In this document: positions 7,626 through 17,256 of the stretch, in pieces | Layout of the letters: each line of letters starts with the position of its first letter | Position numbering within the stretch: the first letter of the stretch is position 1 | NCBI GenBank assembly: GCA_012515695.1 | Contig: JAAYXX010000248.1 | Location: 1 to 17,256 of the forward strand | Origin: Chloroflexota bacterium | GTDB lineage: Bacteria > Chloroflexota > Anaerolineae > UBA1429 | DNA length: 17,256 nt | Reading direction: 5' to 3' | Made by a program: the position numbers and the translations under genes | Notes under the pieces: model-generated | What the model was told of the DNA's origin: nothing | Seen by the model: only the letters and a program-made list of their open reading frames with translations | The model's database searches: none

Positions 7626-7651
7626 AGAGGCCGCCATTTCTGGCGGCCTCT
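7626..7651. terminator. Strong hairpin terminator after the nucleotidase gene
   Basis: A perfect 11-bp stem, AGAGGCCGCCA (7626-7636) / TGGCGGCCTCT (7641-7651), has loop TTTC and is followed by GTTGTT. It lies 26 nt after the stop codon, between converging genes. It is a good terminator for the + strand; T-richness on the other strand is poor. Confidence 0.75.
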
Positions 7652-7677
7652 GTTGTTAGCCCCGCGCTACTGGCCCC

Positions 7678-7999
7678 GCACTGAAAGTGCTCGGCATACA
7701 TGCCGCTGGCTGTATAAAACAAAATGCACCAAGTGCGTTAGACTATCCCTAACCCGTTTCTAACGGGTTTCCTCTTTCCGCAGCCCGGGACATTCAGTCC
7801 CAGGCGAGCATCGGACCGCCGGCTTCCAGCCGGTACCGCCTTCTCCCCCTGGGAGAAAGCGGCAGGTATGCCGATGCCCGAAGGGCGGATGAGGGCAACT
7901 CCGATCTTGCCCCACCACTTGATCCGCGAAAAGTTAGCACCATTAGCCAAGGATGGCGGCGGTCCAATTCCCTTCCACGGAGCGCGCCACGATGGCGCG
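7678..7999. repeat. Array of short perfect hairpins in a gene-free stretch
   Basis: The 412-nt gap between converging genes holds no supportable gene. It contains many perfect stems with mostly 3-5-nt loops: 7678-7690 (GCACT/AGTGC), 7692-7705 (CGGCA/TGCCG), 7726-7736 (GCAC/GTGC), 7737-7753 (GTTAG/CTAAC, loop 7), 7751-7769 (AACCCGTT/AACGGGTT), 7787-7801 (GGGAC/GTCCC), 7819-7833 (CCGGCT/AGCCGG), 7841-7857 (TTCTCCC/GGGAGAA), 7876-7886 (GCCC/GGGC), 7946-7957 (GCCA/TGGC) and 7983-7999 (CGCGCCA/TGGCGCG). A palindrome ACCGCGCGGT (8003-8012) abuts the next stop codon. The stems differ in sequence, so this is a modular array rather than a tandem repeat. Confidence 0.7.
7813..7972 (-). repeat. Dispersed structured repeat, copy 2 (expanded, inverted relative to copy 1)
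   Basis: Read on the - strand, this starts with GGGAATTGGACC (7961-7972) and a GCCA-TCCT-TGGC hairpin (7946-7957). It ends with the 21 nt at 7813-7833 that are identical to 1094-1114. The outer pair GGACC/GGTCC (7813-7817 / 7961-7965) is kept. The interior is about 112 nt here against 13 nt in copy 1, and it holds two extra hairpins. Copy 1 is thus a compact form of the same element. Confidence 0.65.
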
Positions 8000-8011
8000 G
8001 CTACCGCGCGG

Positions 8012-10018
8012 TTAATTGGCTCGTCGCCTGCGATGGGCCAGCAGGAACAGGAGGACCAGCACGAGCAGCACCGCCCCGCCCGTCACCGGCAAGATGATGT
8101 TCCAGTGGTAGACTGTATGCGCGAATTGGAGATTGCGCGTATGGCCCCAGGGAACCAGCCAGCGCAGGTCTTGGGGCGCAAAGGGGCCGTCGACATACTC
8201 CACCTGATAGACAGTATAGCTCCCCGTGGGGAGTTGCTCCCAGACGGCACGTTGCTCCTGCAAGGCGAGCAGCGCCAGCCGTTGCTCCAATTGCTCCCGC
8301 TCGGAAGCGGTTTCCGTCGTGCGCAGCTCCACCGTCCGCCAGCCGATGTATTGCGACTGATCGTCCCAGGCGGCCTGAAGCGAGTTGGCTCCAGCCTGCT
8401 CCTGATACGAGTAGCGGTCATACCACAATTCCTGCTCCAGGGCGTATAGATCGGGCGTGGCCTCCCATGCGGCGGCGAGGTTGGTAGACAGGAAATCCGC
8501 GTTCGGGGCCAGGGCCTGGCGCAAGGCCGCGGCTTGCTGTTGAAGGTGGGCCACGGTTGCATAGAGCACGCGCACCTCCAGCGTGGCATGTTCCTCGGCC
8601 AGTTGCAGGCTCGCAGAGACGCCATCGGTAGCGGCCAGTTGATCGGCAAGAGCTTGCAGGCGGGCGAGCGTGCGTTCGGCTACTGGCGCGTACAGCGTCA
8701 GGTCGTAGCGGGCCATCCGGTCTGTGGGGGTTAGCGTGACCTCAGTATGGATGGCGGTAAAGGGCGGGGCATAGCGCACGATGGTATCCGTGACCTGAGG
8801 CGGCACCATGTCGGCCAGTAGCTCCAGCGCCTCTTGCACCTGCCCCTGGTCGGCCAGTTCCACGGCCCAGCGCAGCGTCAGGTCTTCTTTGGTGCGCGCA
8901 ATCTCGTCCATTTGCGTGCCGGGGACCTCGGAGGCTTTTTTGAGATAGAGCAAAGCCCCGGCGGGGTCGTGCGCCTGGCTGGCGAGCGTGGCCGCCTCAT
9001 AGTATGACTGGCTCAACTGCTCGGCCAGTTCCGCGTTGTTCGGCTCAAGCTCCAGCAGGTGGGCCAACTCTTGGGCCGAAAGGATCAGATAGTTGAGGCG
9101 CAGGTCGGGCTGTTGGTCGGCCCGCTGCCGATACGCTTTCGCTAGGTCCATGCGCGCCGCCGTCTGATTGGGGTCCGCCTGGATGGCCGCCTGTAGCTCG
9201 GCCACAATCTGATCGAACGGATCGGGCCAGGGGAGGCCCTCTTGCCCGGCAGCCTGAGCCAACTCGGCATACAGCCCGGCCAGCTCATGGTGCGCGTTAG
9301 TTGCTTGCAGGGTTGACAGCCTGTCCCACGTAGCGGGAGCGTACATCCAGACCTGTATGGGGGGCAGATCCGGCGGCTGCTCGTATTCCCACATCAGCGA
9401 GGCGGCTTCTGGCAGGTAATTGCTCGGCTCGACATGCATGAAGGCGTTTTCGGGCAGATAGTGGGGCAGCCCGAACTCGATACGCGCACCGTCCACGCCA
9501 CCCCACGGGGCCAGCGCCGGCAGGTCCGCCGCCCAGCGAACAAAGGGGAGCGCGTCGAGCGCGTGGGTATACGACAGAACCAGCTCCCGCTGCTCGTTGC
9601 GCCCCAGCGTCAATTCCCAGATGGGATCGCCGGAATCCGTTTGCGAGGCCGGAACGATAGCGGTGCCTCGTGCGTCTGTTAGAGCAGGGGCTTGCGCCAA
9701 TGCCTGGCCGCTGACGGGCAGCGTCAGGCGCAAATGAGCTTCCTGCGCCCGGTCGCGGTTGTGCAGGCGGTAACTTTGCCGCACGCGCACCGCGCAGCCG
9801 CCGTCCTCGCAGGCCAGTTCCGTCCGCAGCACATAGGCCACCAGCCGGACAAAGCCAGGGCCATTCACGGGGAGCAGCGACACGGTCGTAGCGGAGGGAG
9901 GCGGCGCTGCTTGTTGCGCTGGGGCGGCGTGCACGACCAGGGCGCTATTTACCAGCCCCAGGCAGGCCAGGAGTATAATTGCCAGATAGAGAGAGCGTTT
10001 CATGTGCTGTATGACCAT
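8012..10018 (-). CDS. Uncharacterised secreted TPR-like protein with C-terminal LPxTG-type sorting signal
   Basis: A 668-aa protein I cannot assign to a named family. It starts with a signal peptide (KRSLYLAIILLACLGL core, likely cut after VHA, residue 31). A beta-rich part follows (about 45-225) containing CEDGGC (Cys70, Cys75). Next is an alpha-helical stretch with TPR-like repeats (about 245-410; for example AIQADPNQTAARMDLAKAY and LLELEPNNAELAEQLSQSYY). A further alpha/beta part reaches about 635. The C-terminus is LPVTG (643-647), then AVLLVLVLLFLLA and HRRRRAN, the layout of a sortase signal. ATG at 10018 has GGAA 8 nt away; ATG at 10003 would give a cleaner signal peptide but has no visible Shine-Dalgarno. 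ATGs further upstream add residues before the signal peptide. It is monocistronic, divergent from rpoC and convergent with the nucleotidase gene. No sortase gene is in view. Confidence 0.75.
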   Translation of the reverse strand: MVIQHMKRSLYLAIILLACLGLVNSALVVHAAPAQQAAPPPSATTVSLLPVNGPGFVRLVAYVLRTELACEDGGCAVRVRQSYRLHNRDRAQEAHLRLTLPVSGQALAQAPALTDARGTAIVPASQTDSGDPIWELTLGRNEQRELVLSYTHALDALPFVRWAADLPALAPWGGVDGARIEFGLPHYLPENAFMHVEPSNYLPEAASLMWEYEQPPDLPPIQVWMYAPATWDRLSTLQATNAHHELAGLYAELAQAAGQEGLPWPDPFDQIVAELQAAIQADPNQTAARMDLAKAYRQRADQQPDLRLNYLILSAQELAHLLELEPNNAELAEQLSQSYYEAATLASQAHDPAGALLYLKKASEVPGTQMDEIARTKEDLTLRWAVELADQGQVQEALELLADMVPPQVTDTIVRYAPPFTAIHTEVTLTPTDRMARYDLTLYAPVAERTLARLQALADQLAATDGVSASLQLAEEHATLEVRVLYATVAHLQQQAAALRQALAPNADFLSTNLAAAWEATPDLYALEQELWYDRYSYQEQAGANSLQAAWDDQSQYIGWRTVELRTTETASEREQLEQRLALLALQEQRAVWEQLPTGSYTVYQVEYVDGPFAPQDLRWLVPWGHTRNLQFAHTVYHWNIILPVTGGAVLLVLVLLFLLAHRRRRAN

Positions 10019-10032
10019 AGTTTGCATTCCGC

Positions 10033-10062
10033 ATAATAGCCTGTTTCGGGCACGTTCGTCAA
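10033..10062 (-). promoter_or_regulatory. Candidate promoter for the LPxTG/TPR gene
   Basis: On the - strand, TTGACG (10062-10057) and TATTAT (10038-10033) are 18 nt apart. The predicted start near 10026 leaves about 8 nt before ATG 10018 or 23 nt before ATG 10003. A second TATAAT on this strand (10097-10092) lacks a good -35. Confidence 0.45.
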
Positions 10063-10123
10063 ATGTTGCCCGTCGCCCCATCGGGCAAGTGATTATACTC
10101 TCGTAAGCTTTCCGCGACGATAT

Positions 10124-10152
10124 TTGACAGGGTAGCGCAAGCGGCGTATAAT
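10124..10152 (+). promoter_or_regulatory. Consensus sigma70-type promoter for rpoC
   Basis: A perfect TTGACA (10124-10129), a 17-nt spacer and a perfect TATAAT (10147-10152). Transcription should begin near 10159, leaving a leader of about 220 nt before rpoC. Confidence 0.85.
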
Positions 10153-10158
10153 GTCTTT

Positions 10159-10382
10159 TCGTGGAAAATGTCCTTTGCTGATACTCATCTATTGTCTGAC
10201 CAGCCAGAAATTATTGTTTGACCAGCCAGAAATCTTGGCAAATGTGCCACCATACTCTATGGTAGGAGTCTCGGTTTCTTATCCGTCATCGCAGAAACGG
10301 AACAAGTTAGCCGGGACTTTTTGTGCTGTTCAGACATTGGATGAGCGGTTTTTCTTTCAGGTCTCTGCAACAGGAGGGCGAA
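10159..10382 (+). promoter_or_regulatory. Long rpoC 5' leader
   Basis: About 224 nt from the predicted transcription start to the TTG start of rpoC, with no convincing gene. It holds a two-copy direct repeat (10191-10233), a tight hairpin ACCATA-CTC-TATGGT (10249-10263) and a looser GTTTCT/AGAAAC stem (10274-10279 / 10293-10298). A 17-codon ORF (10168-10221) overlaps the repeat, but its only Shine-Dalgarno-like bases touch the ATG. No terminator-type hairpin with a T-run was found, so attenuation is possible but not shown. Confidence 0.5.
10191..10233 (+). repeat. Two-copy direct repeat (22-nt period) in the rpoC leader
   Basis: Unit 10191-10211 recurs at 10213-10233 with one mismatch (C10196 / T10218); the shared core is TGACCAGCCAGAAAT. 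The period of 22 is not a multiple of 3, so it is not a peptide repeat. It equals about two helical turns, which suits side-by-side protein binding on DNA. Confidence 0.85.
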
Positions 10383-14705
<4,323 letters not shown>

Positions 14706-14721
14706 CCCTGAGGGACGATAG

Positions 14722-17256
14722 ATGCATATCGCTCTGATTCGTCGTCAGAGGCGGCCTGTCAAGCGGAGCGGAGGACTACAGCTCCTCCGCTTCGCTCTAG
14801 TCGCCCTGGCGACATTTTCATTTTCTATTGTTGGTGTAATACTACTTGTAGCGGGTCTCGGTTTTGGCGTGTATGCTGTCTATGCCAAAGACATCTCCCA
14901 AGATCTGGCAGATCGGGAGATTGACGCAGAGACAATCGGCATCCAGATTGACAAGGATTTCAAGACTACCCGGATTTATGACCGTACCGGGCAGGTGTTG
15001 CTGTACGAGATCATTCCCGATAATGGCGGGCGCCGCGTCCAGGTTCCCCTGTCGAGCATCCCGGAGTATCTGCGTAACGCGACAATCGCTATGGAGGACA
15101 AGACCTTTTATACCAACCCCGCCGGTATCAACATCGAGGGGGTGGCTCGCGCTATCTGGGGCGAGCTTCGAGGCGTCAACGCGGGTGGAGGTTCCTCTAT
15201 CAGCCAGCAGTTGATCCGTAACGTGATCATGACCCCCGAAGAGCGCTTTGAGCGCAGCTATGTGCGCAAGGTCAAGGAAGTGATCCTCTCCTACCAGTTG
15301 ACGCAAAAGTACCCCGGGGTGGAAGGTCGCGACAAGATTCTAGAGTGGTACCTGAACACCATCTTCTATGGGCACTTTGCCTATGGGGTAGAGGCGGCGG
15401 CCCAGACCTACTTTAACAAGCCAGTGCAAGACCTGACGCTGGCCGAAGCGGCCATGCTCGTCCCCTGCGGGCAGTCCCCGGCCTTGAACCCGATAGACGC
15501 ACCGGAAGAGGCCAAAAAGCGCCAGGAAATTGTGCTGGACGAGATGTATTTGCAGGGGTATATCACCGCCGAGGAAGCGTGGGAAGCGAAACAAGAGACG
15601 CTGGTGATTGCCCCGCCCAGGTTCGACATGGTCGCGCCCCACTATGTGCTGTATGTGCGCGATATGCTGGAGAAGCGCTTTGGCACCGAGGCGGTCTATG
15701 GGGGCGGCCTTCAGGTTATCACAGCCATTGACCTGGAGGTGCAGGCCAAGGCGGAAGAGATCGCCCGCGCGAGAATCGCCGAGATGCGCGAGCCGCACAA
15801 TGCCCACAATGCCGCCATCACCGTGTTGGACACGAAAACCGGCGAGTTGCTGGCAATGGTGGGCAGCCTGGATTACCATGACGAGTCTATCGACGGCCAG
15901 GTGAATATGGCCCTATCGCCGTTGCAACCAGGCTCTAGCTTTAAGCCGTTCACCTACGCCACGGCGTTGGCCCAGGGTTTTACCCCGGCCACCATGATTA
16001 TGGATGTGCGTACCAGCTTCCCCGATCCCCCGAACCCGGTCCCCTATGTGCCGGAGAACTTTTCCCGCAACTATCACGGGCCGCTGTTGCTGCGGCAGGC
16101 GTTGGCTTGCTCGTACAACATCCCCGCTGTGGCTGTGGCCCACAAAGTGGGCATCGACAACGTGGTCAGAACAGCCCGCGCAATGGGCATCACCACGCTG
16201 GATGCGTCGAGCTATGGCCTGTCGCTCACGTTGGGTGGCTATCCCGTGACCGTGTTGGACATGGCCTATGGCTTTAGCGTGTTTGCCAATGGCGGAACGA
16301 TGGTCGGTCAGACGCGCCCCGCCAGCCTGATCGAGCCGGGCGAGCGCCGGTTGGATCCGGTGGCTATCTTGCAGGTAACGGACGCCAACGGCAACCCGCT
16401 GGACTATGGTCAGCGAGAAGTCCAGCCGGTGATCCGGCCAGAGGTGGCCTTCCTGATTACGGATATCCTGTCAGATAACCAGGCGCGCACCCAGGCATTT
16501 GGCGCGAATAGCAAGCTCGTGTTGAAGGATCGGCCCGCAGCCGTTAAAACAGGAACCACGAACGACTTTTACGACGGTTGGACGGTAGGGTATACCCCGC
16601 AATACACCGTGGGCGTCTGGGTGGGCAACACCAATCACGAGAAGATGAAAAACGCGGACGGAAGCCGAGTGGCTGCTCCCATCTGGAACGACCTCATGGT
16701 TTGGCTGCACGATGGCCTCCCCGTAGAGGGATTTGCGCGCCCTGCTGGCATCGAGACGGCTATTGTAGATAGCGTGTCGGGCAAGTTGCCCACAGCGTAT
16801 TCCGGCGGGCGTATCCAAGAGGTCTTTATGAAAGACGGCGGCATGCCGACAGAGACGGACGACGTGCATTTCCCCTTCCGCATCTGTAACGCCACTGGCA
16901 AGCTGGCGACAGTGCATTGCCCCGCCGATCAGGTGGAAACCAAGGTGTTTAGCATCTTCCCGCCCGAGGCGGACAACTGGGTGCGGGAGCAGGGGATTCC
17001 CCAGCCCCCCAATGACTACTGTGACGTGCATGGCCCCAATCTGGCGAATACCGATGTTTCGATCACCAGCCCCAAGGCAATGAGCGGCGTGAACGGCATC
17101 GTGTCCATTATGGGGAACGCGCGCGCCGGTGGTCAGGAAAAGTATTGGCTGGAATATGGCCCTGGCATGAATCCCGGCGTCTGGTATCCCATCGGGCCGG
17201 AACACGGCCATCAGGTAGAGAACGACCTGCTGGAGACGTGGGATACGCGCAGCCTG
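14722..17256 (+). CDS. Class A penicillin-binding protein (GT51 glycosyltransferase + transpeptidase), 3' end outside window
   Basis: A bifunctional cell-wall synthase that polymerises lipid II and cross-links peptidoglycan outside the membrane; 845 codons are visible and the frame is open at the right edge. There is a short basic cytoplasmic tail, then one membrane segment (about 23-55). The GT51 domain has catalytic Glu125 in IAMEDKTFYTNPAGIN (Asn where many homologues have His), GGSSISQQLIRN and ILEWYLNTIFYG. The transpeptidase domain has SSFK (Ser405, Lys408), SYN (464-466) and KTGT (609-612), so both activities look intact. A tail after about 680 includes several cysteines (RICNATG, VHCPAD, DYCDVHG) and starts an Ig-like module (SITSPKAMSGVNGIVSIMG). 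ATG 14722 has AGGGA at 14711-14715, spaced 6 nt. It lies 16 nt after rpoC and is probably transcribed with it. Confidence 0.93.
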   Translation, partial: MHIALIRRQRRPVKRSGGLQLLRFALVALATFSFSIVGVILLVAGLGFGVYAVYAKDISQDLADREIDAETIGIQIDKDFKTTRIYDRTGQVLLYEIIPDNGGRRVQVPLSSIPEYLRNATIAMEDKTFYTNPAGINIEGVARAIWGELRGVNAGGGSSISQQLIRNVIMTPEERFERSYVRKVKEVILSYQLTQKYPGVEGRDKILEWYLNTIFYGHFAYGVEAAAQTYFNKPVQDLTLAEAAMLVPCGQSPALNPIDAPEEAKKRQEIVLDEMYLQGYITAEEAWEAKQETLVIAPPRFDMVAPHYVLYVRDMLEKRFGTEAVYGGGLQVITAIDLEVQAKAEEIARARIAEMREPHNAHNAAITVLDTKTGELLAMVGSLDYHDESIDGQVNMALSPLQPGSSFKPFTYATALAQGFTPATMIMDVRTSFPDPPNPVPYVPENFSRNYHGPLLLRQALACSYNIPAVAVAHKVGIDNVVRTARAMGITTLDASSYGLSLTLGGYPVTVLDMAYGFSVFANGGTMVGQTRPASLIEPGERRLDPVAILQVTDANGNPLDYGQREVQPVIRPEVAFLITDILSDNQARTQAFGANSKLVLKDRPAAVKTGTTNDFYDGWTVGYTPQYTVGVWVGNTNHEKMKNADGSRVAAPIWNDLMVWLHDGLPVEGFARPAGIETAIVDSVSGKLPTAYSGGRIQEVFMKDGGMPTETDDVHFPFRICNATGKLATVHCPADQVETKVFSIFPPEADNWVREQGIPQPPNDYCDVHGPNLANTDVSITSPKAMSGVNGIVSIMGNARAGGQEKYWLEYGPGMNPGVWYPIGPEHGHQVENDLLETWDTRSL

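Noticed and set aside
7738..7950. A 70-codon frame on the - strand inside the hairpin array
   Set aside because: It consists of stem-loop sequence, and stems are the better explanation; no start signal or homology was seen.
7678..7999. CRISPR array
   Set aside because: The palindromic units differ in sequence and spacing; there is no constant repeat with regular spacers and no cas gene nearby.
7868..8449. A 193-codon frame on the + strand beginning in the hairpin array
   Set aside because: Most of it is antisense to the 3' part of the TPR/LPxTG gene and the rest lies in palindromic repeats; there is no Shine-Dalgarno and no domain.
10168..10221. A 17-codon leader peptide in the rpoC leader
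   Set aside because: The Shine-Dalgarno-like GGAA directly abuts the ATG, there is no run of regulatory codons, and the direct repeat it covers is out of frame between copies.

Overview
The window is about 60% GC, gene-dense bacterial chromosome. The best guess at the source is a Chloroflexota bacterium, probably Anaerolineae-like. This is an inference. It rests on the beta-prime N-terminus, the DUF3417-type glucan phosphorylase, the DUF1848 protein, the large class A PBP with an extra C-terminal module, and an LPxTG-type sorting signal suggesting a single-membrane (monoderm) envelope. No rRNA or tRNA gene and no CRISPR array was seen. No transposase, phage or plasmid gene was seen either.

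Region 1 (1-3820, + strand) is carbohydrate metabolism. It opens with the 3' end of a nagA-like GlcNAc-6-phosphate deacetylase, overlapped by 22 nt by a DUF1848 gene. A non-coding gap of about 190 nt follows, holding a 58-nt cloverleaf-like repeat, a good sigma70-type promoter and a palindrome. These lead into a complete alpha-glucan phosphorylase (glgP) ending at a terminator-like hairpin.

Region 2 (3925-7600, + strand) is three closely spaced genes. They are a lipoprotein with an alkaline-phosphatase-like fold whose catalytic motifs are eroded, a kduD-type short-chain dehydrogenase, and a membrane-anchored UshA/5'-nucleotidase-type metallophosphoesterase. The last ends at a strong 11-bp hairpin terminator.

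Region 3 (7600-8011) has no gene. It is a dense string of about a dozen short perfect hairpins. Part of it is an inverted relative of the repeat found upstream of glgP.

Region 4 (8012-10018, - strand) is one uncharacterised secreted protein with a signal peptide, a TPR-like helical middle and a C-terminal LPVTG, hydrophobic segment and Arg tail.

Region 5 (10120-17256, + strand) begins with a perfect-consensus promoter (TTGACA, 17 nt, TATAAT). A leader of about 220 nt carries a 22-nt-period tandem repeat. Then comes rpoC (RNA polymerase beta-prime, TTG start with a strong Shine-Dalgarno), and 16 nt later a class A penicillin-binding protein that runs off the window. rpoB is not next to rpoC.

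No single undescribed multi-gene system is obvious. The most unusual signals are the hairpin array and its second copy, the structured rpoC leader, the degenerate phosphatase lipoprotein, and the candidate sortase substrate.
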